A DNA stretch of 64,000 nt. It comes from Chryseobacterium lathyri. GTDB taxonomy: Bacteria > Bacteroidota > Bacteroidia > Flavobacteriales > Weeksellaceae. The DNA lies in contig NZ_JAUSSF010000002.1 in NCBI RefSeq assembly GCF_030812195.1, forward strand, positions 806,001-870,000, read 5' to 3'. A model generated the notes under the pieces. It was not told the DNA's origin. It ran no database searches and saw only the letters and a program-made list of their open reading frames with translations. A program made the translations under genes and the position numbers. Shown here piece after piece: positions 35,354-43,367 of this stretch; the first letter of the stretch is position 1; every line of letters starts with the position of its first letter.

Positions 35354-36136
35354 ATGGATAAATTATTAGGAAATCCGCTTTTTAAGTATGATTTAATGTC
35401 GATTGATGGGTTTGTATGCAGGTACGGAAATTGTGGATTTTTACACCCTGAAATAAGTTTACAAATGACATTTTTTGACTGTAACGAAGAAACGGAAATT
35501 TTGGAAGAAGAATATGACGGGAATAATCCTTTTCATGCGTACTTTGTCAATTACGATAGGGTGCTTCCAATTTTTGACTTTGGAATGTTCAATAATGCGA
35601 TCATACTAATCTTTTCGGAGTTGTCCAGCGTTTTCAGAAAAGAATTGAGAGATTATTTATTAACTATTAACAATTTAACCACAAAAAGACAAACTGCCTA
35701 TGAAATAAAACTACATTTTATTAATATTGGTGAGATTTTATCTTCACTTGAAAACCTTAACCCAATCCAAAAAGAGGTGATTGATTACTTTGTAGCTCAA
35801 TACAGTGAAGAAATTAAGCATTTGGATAAACTATGTGTACAATATTCTGAATTATTTTCAGGCGATTCTGACGCATCAAATGATGAAATACTAGATTCTA
35901 TCATTGAAAGGGTTTTAGCGGATAAAACAGCTTGTTTGGCAGCTAGAATTAATGCTATGGAAGAAACAATGTTACCTGAACTTTTATCAATTAGAGAAGC
36001 GCAAGAGTTTTTAGGGGTGAGCGACACAACATTTTGGCGAATGAGACGTGATGGAGTCGTTCCAGAATATATGCTTGGAGCACAAACCTACTTTAAACCA
36101 CATGAGATTGTAAACTGTCTCGTAAGAACGAATTAA
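35354..36136 (+). CDS. Protein with C-terminal excisionase-like helix-turn-helix
   Basis: The last 55 residues, LSIREAQEFLGVSDTTFWRMRRDGVVP..YFKPHEI, form the MerR/HTH_17 fold of excisionases and element regulators. The first 200 residues are acidic and helical, including a possible coiled coil (ELRDYLLTINNLTTKRQ), and match no family I know. The gene begins 15 nt after the integrase stop and is likely co-transcribed. It is a good candidate for the recombination directionality factor, though it is unusually long for one. Confidence 0.72.
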   Translation: MDKLLGNPLFKYDLMSIDGFVCRYGNCGFLHPEISLQMTFFDCNEETEILEEEYDGNNPFHAYFVNYDRVLPIFDFGMFNNAIILIFSELSSVFRKELRDYLLTINNLTTKRQTAYEIKLHFINIGEILSSLENLNPIQKEVIDYFVAQYSEEIKHLDKLCVQYSELFSGDSDASNDEILDSIIERVLADKTACLAARINAMEETMLPELLSIREAQEFLGVSDTTFWRMRRDGVVPEYMLGAQTYFKPHEIVNCLVRTN

Positions 36137-36310
36137 TCTATCTGTAAAGTAGGATTTTTTCTGTCCTGCTGAACCAAACACCTAAAAATTTTATTGGAAG
36201 ATTTCAAGCATTAGCGAAGGCTTATGTTAGCCACTGCTTTTGCTTGAAGTCTATTTTATTAACCATTCTTATTTCGGTTAAAGATTTGAGGATTAATATA
36301 ATATGATTAA
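36137..36310 (+). other. Intergenic stretch with imperfect inverted repeat
   Basis: Between the HTH gene and the polymerase-like gene, TTCAAGCA (near 36205) and TGCTTGAA (near 36240) bracket a GC-richer core. It resembles either a terminator or a replication/transfer origin element. Nothing decides between these. Confidence 0.3.
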
Positions 36311-37726
36311 ATGAGACAAACAGTAAATAAAAATGAATTAATGGTTTTACTACCATTATCACTCAATTATTCCAGAATTGAAATAGAGGGGAATGAGAAA
36401 ATTAAAAATTTCGACATGAACTGCATTAAGTTTATTATCGGGCGTATAATTTATAGTTCGGTTGTGTTCGTAAAAACCACAGAAACAGAAAAATACAACC
36501 ATCATAGCGTAATTAATAGCGATACTTGGATTAAACATATCGGAAAAAACTATTTAGAATACGTTCAACTTTTAATTGATTTGAAATATATAAATAGAAA
36601 ACCGTATGTCGTTGGAGAAGAAAGTTTTGGATATGGTTTTTTAAAACCTTTACGTTTTTCAAGAGTTTTTGCGGAAGTGATTCAAATTAAAAGTGCCGAT
36701 GACTTGAAGTCTACTACCACAAAAACAAGCTACGTGAAAAAATATGAAAAGCCTTTAATAGACTTTTTCGACTACACGAAGTTTTCAATTGATACAGAAC
36801 TTGCTGAAAATGATGTTTTTGAAGCCTATTTCATGGAAGGTAAATATCCAATCAAGATTTCACATGGTGAGCCAGATAAAGAAGGGTTAGCTACCTATTC
36901 CTACTATCTTATGGCAATGAAAAACATGGTGAAATTTATGAATGGAATTTACAGTTTTTCAAGAGGTAGTGATAAAGTTGGGAAAGGTTACAAAACAGTG
37001 GGGAGGTTTTACAATCCATTCGCAAGATTGAATAAAGAAATCAGGAAACTAATGTTTTATGACAATAGAAAAATACACGAAATTGATTTGAAGAATAGCA
37101 TACCATATTTCTTATCTAACTATCTATCTAGTGTTAGATATAGAGTTAGTAAGAAGAGATTAGATAGAATAAATAGTAGTTTCCATATATATATGAATTC
37201 TGAATCTCTCAAAACCTGCATGGATACTGAGGTTAACGACTTCAAAAATTTATGTGTCTCTGGCGGGGTGTACGATGTTTTTATTGACAGGCTTATGGAA
37301 ATTTACGGTGAGGAATGGGGAAAAGAGTACAAAAGATTGTTTTTAGTGAATTACACGAACTGTTATGAGAAAAACAGGGAGCTAACGAAGAAACTTTTAT
37401 TGGCGATGTTCTTTGCGAAAAACTCGCAATATGAAAAGGTTCAACAAGTTTTTGCCGAGCGTTATCCTGTAATTTATGACTTCCTAAAAACCAAAAAGAA
37501 ACAAGGTTATAAAAAGATTAGCAAACAACTTTTTGAAATGGAGGGATTTATGATTGTAGATGTGTTGGCAAAGGAATTAACGAAAGAATACAGACGTGAA
37601 ATGCCAGTTTTTACAATTCACGATAGTATAGCAACTACAAGCGAGCATGTAGAGACTGTAAAGAGCTATTTTAACAATGTATTTCATCAAAGATATGGAA
37701 ATGCACCAACTTTATCAATATCATAA
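36311..37726 (+). CDS. Divergent family-A polymerase-like protein
   Basis: This 471-aa protein would normally be called hypothetical. Its C-terminal half contains the ordered motifs of family-A/T7-like polymerases. Motif A is HEIDLKNSIPYFL with Asp259. The fingers helix O is RELTKKLLLAMFF with Arg356 and Lys360, spaced as R-x3-K-x7-F. An FAERYPVIYDFL block (RYP 384-386) resembles the FERYPGV of DNA polymerase I. EMEGFMIVDVLAKEL matches the QGTAADI helix, and motif C FTIHDSIATT has His437-Asp438. The N-terminal 250 residues are not recognisable and no 3'-5' exonuclease motif is seen. Whether it makes DNA or RNA or primes is open. It probably replicates the element. Confidence 0.65.
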   Translation: MRQTVNKNELMVLLPLSLNYSRIEIEGNEKIKNFDMNCIKFIIGRIIYSSVVFVKTTETEKYNHHSVINSDTWIKHIGKNYLEYVQLLIDLKYINRKPYVVGEESFGYGFLKPLRFSRVFAEVIQIKSADDLKSTTTKTSYVKKYEKPLIDFFDYTKFSIDTELAENDVFEAYFMEGKYPIKISHGEPDKEGLATYSYYLMAMKNMVKFMNGIYSFSRGSDKVGKGYKTVGRFYNPFARLNKEIRKLMFYDNRKIHEIDLKNSIPYFLSNYLSSVRYRVSKKRLDRINSSFHIYMNSESLKTCMDTEVNDFKNLCVSGGVYDVFIDRLMEIYGEEWGKEYKRLFLVNYTNCYEKNRELTKKLLLAMFFAKNSQYEKVQQVFAERYPVIYDFLKTKKKQGYKKISKQLFEMEGFMIVDVLAKELTKEYRREMPVFTIHDSIATTSEHVETVKSYFNNVFHQRYGNAPTLSIS

Positions 37727-37728
37727 AA

Positions 37729-37756
37729 AAAACAGGCTTATTTTAAGCCTGTTTTT
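37729..37756. terminator. Bidirectional terminator after the polymerase-like gene
   Basis: AAAACAGGCTTA and TAAGCCTGTTTT form a 12-bp stem with a TTT loop and A/T tails on both strands. It separates the polymerase-like gene from the convergent immunity gene at 37772. Confidence 0.9.
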
Positions 37757-37771
37757 GAATTAAGCAATTTA

Positions 37772-38116
37772 TCAACTATTTTCTTCAACAAACTTTTTAA
37801 AATCCTGTAAAAATTTGATGAACTTATCGTGATTCAAATCCAAGTCTTGTTTTTTAGATTTTTCACCTGCCCTTTGTTTCATAAGGTCTACAAAGAAAAC
37901 CCCATATTTATTGCTTCGGAAGAAAACATCCTCGTTTTGCCAGTCAAAGGATTCATCAGAATCTTTGTTTTTGCTTTGTTCCACACCGTCAATTAAACTT
38001 TGAATTTTTTGTGGTGTCCAATTCCAACTACCAAAGTGGTTTATAGTACTTTCTTCACTCTGAATAGAGTGTAAGATTGTGTCTCCCCACATATCTTTTT
38101 TAAATGTATATTTCAT
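37772..38116 (-). CDS. Probable immunity protein for the adjacent toxin
   Basis: From the ATG at 38116 (MKYTFKKDMWGD) the protein is 114 aa, soluble and acidic, with no recognised motif. It lies 19 nt downstream of the toxin-like gene in the same direction. This is the standard order of a toxin followed by its cognate immunity gene. The upstream extension of the frame would overlap the toxin gene and is not used. Immunity function is inferred from position and size only. Confidence 0.6.
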   Translation of the reverse strand: MKYTFKKDMWGDTILHSIQSEESTINHFGSWNWTPQKIQSLIDGVEQSKNKDSDESFDWQNEDVFFRSNKYGVFFVDLMKQRAGEKSKKQDLDLNHDKFIKFLQDFKKFVEENS

Positions 38117-38135
38117 TTTGTATAATATTTTTATT

Positions 38136-40310
38136 TTACAGCAGTGGATATGCATTCATAATATTTCCTGCATCATCAACCTCAATTAATATGTCAAACC
38201 TACCTGAAGAGTCTTTGAACTTATATTGTTTAAATTTTTTGCCCAATGAGGCTGGATTTACTCCTTGTCCTTTAACTACGGTATTTTCATACACATATGC
38301 TATTTCCTCCTGTATTCTTTTAACGTCCCAATTTTTAGGGAACATAGAAGATTCTGCATTTTTCACTAAATAACCATCTTTGTATTTTATACTGATTTTA
38401 GCCTTAAAAGGAACATCTTCTGCCAATTGTGTCATAGAATAAACTCCTTCAGGGTCTAATATTTTCTCTACGTCTATTGCTCCGTTAAAGATTCCCGAAC
38501 CTCTGTGTCCTCCTTGGGAAACTAAAACTTCATCTGTGTATTTGAAACCCGAAGGCAGGTTTTTTATAAAAAGTTCAGTATTAAACTCTCCTTCAAGATG
38601 ATTGAAAAAACCTTTGTCAAATTTACTGAGCCATCTTCCAAAAGCCAATTTACGCAAACCTTCCACATCATCTGTTAATTCATAAAATTTTTTCTTCAAA
38701 TAATGAGCTAAATTCCCACTTTTTACTGCTTCTACTAACTCTAAAAATTCCTTTTTTAACCATTTCCATAGGTCTGCCAATGAATTACCAATTTTCTTAC
38801 CTATGTTTTTAGAAAAATTTATCGCTTTTCCTAATTTTGCTGATTTTTGAGATACTCTACTAATTTTACCTGCTGCCTGTGCTATCTCCTCAGAGATTTT
38901 TCCAGCAAGAGATGCGCCTCCTGTAAAATATGCAATAATAGCATCCAAAATAAGCTCAAAAGCAATAGCACCTACAAAGTATGCCCAAAAATAATCATTA
39001 AGTTCTGAAAATTTCTTTTTTAGCATGTCAGTAAATTGTGAAATCTCTTTCCAGATTTTACCTTTGCTAAAAATATTTTTAATTCCACTAAGAAACTCTT
39101 TTGAGTTTTCAGCAAATAAATCTACAAAATCTTCAATAAACTCTAACTTTTCTTGATGTTTTGTAAGCTCTACAGGGCTTAATTTCTCCATATTTAAAAA
39201 AGGAAGATTGTCAGTAATCATAGCTAATAACATAATTACTGTTTGAGCCAATGAGATAAGACCGTTAAGTAATCCACATAAAAAAGCATTGATTTTTGCT
39301 ACTTCCTGATTGATTTTTTCTCCTATAAACGCTCCAATCCCAGAAATGACATCTAAAACATCCTTAAAGAATGATTTGAGTTTATTATATACATTTTTAA
39401 TGCTTTCAGGGATATTATCTTCTATGAAATTCTTTAAATAGAAGACTACAGCAAAGAAAACATCGTCCGCTATTGTTGGGGTTGCTTTAACAACAGTTGA
39501 AACTATTGCCAGGGAAATTTCATCAAAATAATCTACAAAATCTTTGAGTTTATTAAAGCCTTCACCTGCTATTTCAGATGCATTCTGCATAGTTTTGTAT
39601 TCTCTGGCAGAAATAGGAACAGGAATGATGGGCTTATATTTTGCTTCTTGTTTTTGAAATCCGCTTGTACCTACTTTATTTTGATAAGTACTGTACATCG
39701 GTAATACAAAATACTTCTCGTAATCATAATTTTCTTCCGTGAATTTCCAACTTTCAACAGTTTCAATACCTCCTCTAAGCCAATCAGCCAATTGATTATT
39801 TAAAGAAAATACCTTTTCAAAGGCTTCATTCAATTTGGTTTGTTCTGCAATTTCCAAATAGATTGCACCCTTTAAAAGAGTTTCGTTTATCTTTGTATCA
39901 TCTGCAAGTTCTCTAACAAGATTGTCAAACCCACTTACTGTTATTGATTCTGTTGGTGTTACATACGTGGTGTTTTGATTACTACTATAAATTCTGTTAA
40001 AGAAGTCTTTGGCATCTTTTCCCATTTTCACCCGACAGGCAGTACCAAAAAAGTTACTTTTTTTAGGGTCATCTTCTTCATAGAAAACTTTAAATTGTTT
40101 CTCTTCTACCTCCTCTTTTTCGTATCTATCAAACACTTCAACACCACTCTTACATAGTATGAAAGTATATTTTATGCGATCTGTTTCTTTAGTTTCGGGG
40201 ATTTTATCGAAATCTTCGGGAGGAACAACAAATGTTTCAAAAAACACACTGTTTTTTCCATAAGGACTGTCAAGGTTTCTACTCAAGACATAATCTAATC
40301 TTTGCATCAT
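38136..40310 (-). CDS. Polymorphic toxin-like protein with EndoU-like C-terminal domain
   Basis: This 724-aa protein has no signal peptide. The N-terminal 200 residues match nothing I know. Residues about 250-520 contain several hydrophobic or amphipathic helices (ISLAIVSTVV, LLNGLISLAQTVIMLLAM, YFVGAIAFELILDAIIAYF) that may insert into or cross a membrane. The last about 140 residues resemble the bacterial EndoU/BECR RNase toxin domain: SQGGHRGSG with His602, MFPKNWDVKRIQEEIAYVY near 657-675, and the terminal GNIMNAYPLL. Only one clear catalytic His is visible. A small immunity candidate follows directly. The delivery route is unknown. Confidence 0.65.
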   Translation of the reverse strand: MMQRLDYVLSRNLDSPYGKNSVFFETFVVPPEDFDKIPETKETDRIKYTFILCKSGVEVFDRYEKEEVEEKQFKVFYEEDDPKKSNFFGTACRVKMGKDAKDFFNRIYSSNQNTTYVTPTESITVSGFDNLVRELADDTKINETLLKGAIYLEIAEQTKLNEAFEKVFSLNNQLADWLRGGIETVESWKFTEENYDYEKYFVLPMYSTYQNKVGTSGFQKQEAKYKPIIPVPISAREYKTMQNASEIAGEGFNKLKDFVDYFDEISLAIVSTVVKATPTIADDVFFAVVFYLKNFIEDNIPESIKNVYNKLKSFFKDVLDVISGIGAFIGEKINQEVAKINAFLCGLLNGLISLAQTVIMLLAMITDNLPFLNMEKLSPVELTKHQEKLEFIEDFVDLFAENSKEFLSGIKNIFSKGKIWKEISQFTDMLKKKFSELNDYFWAYFVGAIAFELILDAIIAYFTGGASLAGKISEEIAQAAGKISRVSQKSAKLGKAINFSKNIGKKIGNSLADLWKWLKKEFLELVEAVKSGNLAHYLKKKFYELTDDVEGLRKLAFGRWLSKFDKGFFNHLEGEFNTELFIKNLPSGFKYTDEVLVSQGGHRGSGIFNGAIDVEKILDPEGVYSMTQLAEDVPFKAKISIKYKDGYLVKNAESSMFPKNWDVKRIQEEIAYVYENTVVKGQGVNPASLGKKFKQYKFKDSSGRFDILIEVDDAGNIMNAYPLL

Positions 40311-40358
40311 AATAGTGAATTTTAATTATTATGAGCCAAATGTAAGTGCCTATAACGT

Positions 40359-40389
40359 CAAAACCTGTCGCATAACAAACAGGTTTTGA
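40359..40389 (-). terminator. Hairpin after the small membrane-protein gene
   Basis: CAAAACCTGT and ACAGGTTTTG pair around a short loop, between the stop at 40394 and the toxin start at 40310. The T tract is poor, so it may partly attenuate transcription into the toxin gene. Confidence 0.5.
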
Positions 40390-40393
40390 ACTA

Positions 40394-40594
40394 TTAACAT
40401 TTTTCTTTCTCAAAATGCTTTTTCAGCGCATTAATACCGAGTTTTAAACCTCGCATGAGGAAATAAGCACCTCCGACATACAAAATGAGGTATGCGATGA
40501 GCATCAAAATAAGCGATACATCATCCCAAATGCTGTATGGCTTAAATTCAATTGCGGGAAAACAAGTTGTTTGCGCTTGTAATTGCAGTATCAT
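40394..40594 (-). CDS. Small two-helix membrane protein
   Basis: This 66-aa protein has LILMLIAYLILYVGGAYFLM as a membrane helix and a Lys-rich C-terminus, with a Cys-containing N-terminus that could be extracytoplasmic. Its ATG overlaps the upstream stop as ATGA, which indicates translational coupling. It appears to belong to the toxin-associated operon. No family is recognised. Confidence 0.55.
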   Translation of the reverse strand: MILQLQAQTTCFPAIEFKPYSIWDDVSLILMLIAYLILYVGGAYFLMRGLKLGINALKKHFEKEKC

Positions 40595-40875
40595 TTTGCG
40601 TTATTAAAAGGATTTTTCCCCTCACGCATAAAAACTGTTCCCATTTTTTGATATTGAATAGGTTGTCCTTTTGCGCAAACCGTATAAATCCCACTACCAA
40701 AACCATTTTGCGCTCTGATTATAGTAACCTCTTTTTCGTCAACTCCATTATCAATAGCAACAAACTTTTTAAGACGGTTGTTTTTGATTGGCTCTTTGAA
40801 ATCTTTTGGTTTTTCTTCCTGTGCGAAATAAAATGTTGGTAATGCGAACATTAAAGTAAAAATTAATTTTTTCAT
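40591..40875 (-). CDS. Small exported protein of unknown function
   Basis: This 94-aa protein begins with a clear signal peptide (KKLIFTLMFALPTFYFAQ) with a likely cleavage after FAQ. The mature part is short and basic with a single Cys (IYTVCAKGQ). It overlaps the next gene by four bases and is encoded upstream of the toxin gene. Function unknown; association with the toxin is by position. Confidence 0.6.
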   Translation of the reverse strand: MKKLIFTLMFALPTFYFAQEEKPKDFKEPIKNNRLKKFVAIDNGVDEKEVTIIRAQNGFGSGIYTVCAKGQPIQYQKMGTVFMREGKNPFNNAK

Positions 40876-40890
40876 TAATACTTAATTGTT

Positions 40891-41454
40891 TTAAAGGTTA
40901 ATTTGTAATATTAGTAGGCTAATAACCCCCATTATTATCAATAAAACTCCCATACATCCACTTTGCGAGCTGTTGTTTGTATAGGTTGTAGGGGATTGGA
41001 ATGTTTTTTTTTCAGAATTATATTTATTGATAACACCTTGAGGATTTAAACCACTCATAAATAATGGCTTATTACCGATCTTTTCTTCAAATACTTCGCA
41101 ACATTCTTTTGCGTAAATGTAAATTGTCGGGGTAAACATGAGACGTGCTATTGCTCCGTCAAGGGGATATTTGTCTTCTCTCCAAAATGCAATTTCACCT
41201 TTTCCACCAATCATTTTGTAAGCATTTATCAAATGCGGATTAGGTTTTAGGTCGCCAAACATAATGTTTTTATGAAAGTCCTTGTTAAGAAGGTGTTTTG
41301 TTTTGCTTACAAACTCCCAATATTTCATGTTTGGTTTTTTCTCAATCCATTCAGTATGGTTGTAACTGATGTCGGCTTCCATGAAAAGAGTTGTAGCAAT
41401 CTCTTGAAAGTTCTTTTGCTTTTCTAATTCGATGATTTTGTGTAGATACCCCAT
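40891..41454 (-). CDS. Protein of unknown function with C-terminal membrane anchor
   Basis: From the ATG at 41454 (MGYLHKII) this is 187 aa. A cytosolic segment of about 160 residues contains NMKYWEFVSKTKHLLNKDF. One hydrophobic C-terminal helix (GCMGVLLIIMGVISLLILQI) is followed by three residues, the form of a tail-anchored protein. It is the first gene of the set that leads to the toxin and immunity genes, so it may be a chaperone or adaptor. Confidence 0.55.
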   Translation of the reverse strand: MGYLHKIIELEKQKNFQEIATTLFMEADISYNHTEWIEKKPNMKYWEFVSKTKHLLNKDFHKNIMFGDLKPNPHLINAYKMIGGKGEIAFWREDKYPLDGAIARLMFTPTIYIYAKECCEVFEEKIGNKPLFMSGLNPQGVINKYNSEKKTFQSPTTYTNNSSQSGCMGVLLIIMGVISLLILQINL

Positions 41455-41473
41455 TTTATAATGTATTATAAAC

Positions 41474-41613
41474 GACAAAGCGTGAGCTATTCACACTTTG
41501 TTAGAAGGTATTTGGCGTAACCTACACACAGAAGCAGAACGCCCACGCCATAGGGGTGGGTGTCTAACTTTTGCTCCGTGTGTTTTCAAAATCGCCAAAT
41601 TTTTCTAACAAAG
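41474..41613. repeat. Two nested hairpins between toxin and restriction modules
   Basis: ACAAAGcGTGA and TCACaCTTTGT (41474-41501) form a short hairpin. A second, much longer imperfect inverted repeat spans 41496-41613: CTTTGTTAGAA...TTTGGCG pairs with CGCCAAA...TTCTAACAAAG, and inner ACACAC/GTGTGT and CGCCCACGCC/GGGGTGGGTG blocks continue the pairing. It marks the border between the two cargo modules. Confidence 0.6.
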
Positions 41614-41679
41614 CAATAAGCTTTACACTTATTATTTTTCGTTGATGTCTTTGCGCAAAACTACAAATTTTGTGCCTTA

Positions 41680-43365
41680 TTAATTTAATTCAAGTTTAAA
41701 GAAATTTAATAAATCACTTTTGAATTGAATTTCTCTCGAATTTATATCTTCTTTGACCCAATCACTTTTATGATAATTACTCAAGTCTTTTACAACAGCA
41801 ATATTTGATATATTATATTTTTGCTTCTTAACTCCAAAGTAGCCATTTCCAGCTTGAATGTTTAGCTTTTTTTCAAAAACGATTTTGTTTCCAAATCTGT
41901 CTAAGTTTAACATTGCATCATCAATATTCCATCCATTGTAATTAGTGTCTTGCCATTTTTTAGGAAAGATGTGTTCAATATCAAAGGTGTCAGGAATTAA
42001 TTCTAATTGATTTGTATGTAAATAAGCATGAAGTAAAAGCAAAGCCCTTGAAAGTCTAGATGAAGAATGACCATCAATTTTCCCACCTAACTGTTCCTCG
42101 TTAACTGTAAATCTAAAATTGAAATTATCTTCATTTTGAATAGCAATACAAGTTCCATAAATATCATCTTTAATAGCATTTACAGATGGAGCATCTATAA
42201 ATTTTGCAAATAGAAATGCTATATGTTTTTTCAAAACCTTGATGAAGTCAACATCAAATTTTGCACTATTTCGATGTTTCAAGAAAAAAACACTTATCGG
42301 ATATTTCCAGTATTCATTTGGGTAGCAATTTAGACATTGTAGATATTTTCTTGCTGTTTTAGAAATTTCATAGTTATTGCTCTCAGATTCTATATCTGAA
42401 TTAATATACCTCCAAAATTCGGCTAAAGACATTATTTCTTCCATTATTAGTGGTTCTTTCAGTCTCTTATATTGCTCTTCTGCATAGAATTTTCTTAAAC
42501 CAACTTCTTTTGATTTATCATTATTCCTTGCTCTTAAAATATGTGTGTAGTATCTAAAAATATCATCAATTGAAACTTTTGCTTCTTTACAAATTTGAGT
42601 AAGTTCTTTCCATCTATTTGTAAACTCTTTTCTCGTTTGCACAGTTGGAAGGTTTCTATATATCTGCGCTTTAAAAATATCTGAGTCTGAAAGAGGTAGT
42701 CCTCTATCATTCAACGTTGAGAAAATTGTTAGTGCCACTTCCGAGGTATCACATTCAATAGGTAAAATGATACACTTTTGTAAAATTGTTATGCATAATT
42801 GCTTCCATTGCATAGGATTGATTTCAGCATAATCATCACACTGTTTCTTAAAAAATCTATAATTTACCGAATAATTATCAGTAGCATTATCACTGCTTAA
42901 TCCTGTCTCAAGAATTTTATGGAAAGTTTCATTATCCTCTTCAGTCGCAACTTCTGAAATAATATGAATTTTTGTTTTATCTGAAACTTTTGTAGAAATT
43001 GGGTTTATATCCCATATACAAGGTTCTATTTGCGTTTTTAAACCTCTTACATCGTCATCTTCTGTCATTACCTCCAATTTTCTGTAAAACGCTCTTAAAA
43101 GCAAGAAAAAAGAGGTGATTCTCTGTTGACCGTCAATTATTTCAGAATCTTCTCCATTTTTAAAAGATACAATAGTACCAAGAAAATAATCTGCGCCTTT
43201 CTTTGCATCTGTGTTAGCAAAACTTTCAATATCGTTCCATAATGTTTCGCATTTTTCTAGCGTCCATTTATAAGGTCTTTGATAGTCAGGAATTATAAAT
43301 TTTTTATCCTGCATATCACTAAATAATTTGCTTATGCTTTTTTTACTTACATGTAGTTCTGCCAT
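41680..43365 (-). CDS. DUF262/DUF1524 protein (GmrSD-like)
   Basis: This 561-aa protein has the DUF262 motifs IIPDYQRPYKW (24-34) and DGQQRIT (78-84), a ParB-like nucleotide-binding fold. The C-terminus has the DUF1524 His-Me finger nuclease motif DIEHIFPKKW with His465 and NLDRFGNK. This is the GmrSD single-chain arrangement of type IV restriction enzymes, which attack modified phage DNA, and also of related defence proteins. It starts two bases after the specificity-subunit stop and is thus the third gene of the restriction operon. Confidence 0.85.
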   Translation of the reverse strand: MAELHVSKKSISKLFSDMQDKKFIIPDYQRPYKWTLEKCETLWNDIESFANTDAKKGADYFLGTIVSFKNGEDSEIIDGQQRITSFFLLLRAFYRKLEVMTEDDDVRGLKTQIEPCIWDINPISTKVSDKTKIHIISEVATEEDNETFHKILETGLSSDNATDNYSVNYRFFKKQCDDYAEINPMQWKQLCITILQKCIILPIECDTSEVALTIFSTLNDRGLPLSDSDIFKAQIYRNLPTVQTRKEFTNRWKELTQICKEAKVSIDDIFRYYTHILRARNNDKSKEVGLRKFYAEEQYKRLKEPLIMEEIMSLAEFWRYINSDIESESNNYEISKTARKYLQCLNCYPNEYWKYPISVFFLKHRNSAKFDVDFIKVLKKHIAFLFAKFIDAPSVNAIKDDIYGTCIAIQNEDNFNFRFTVNEEQLGGKIDGHSSSRLSRALLLLHAYLHTNQLELIPDTFDIEHIFPKKWQDTNYNGWNIDDAMLNLDRFGNKIVFEKKLNIQAGNGYFGVKKQKYNISNIAVVKDLSNYHKSDWVKEDINSREIQFKSDLLNFFKLELN

Positions 43366-43367
43366 GG

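Noticed and set aside
41496..41613. Integron attC site
   Set aside because: It has GTTAG/CTAAC boxes, but their order and spacing do not fit R''-R' of attC; kept as a generic inverted repeat.
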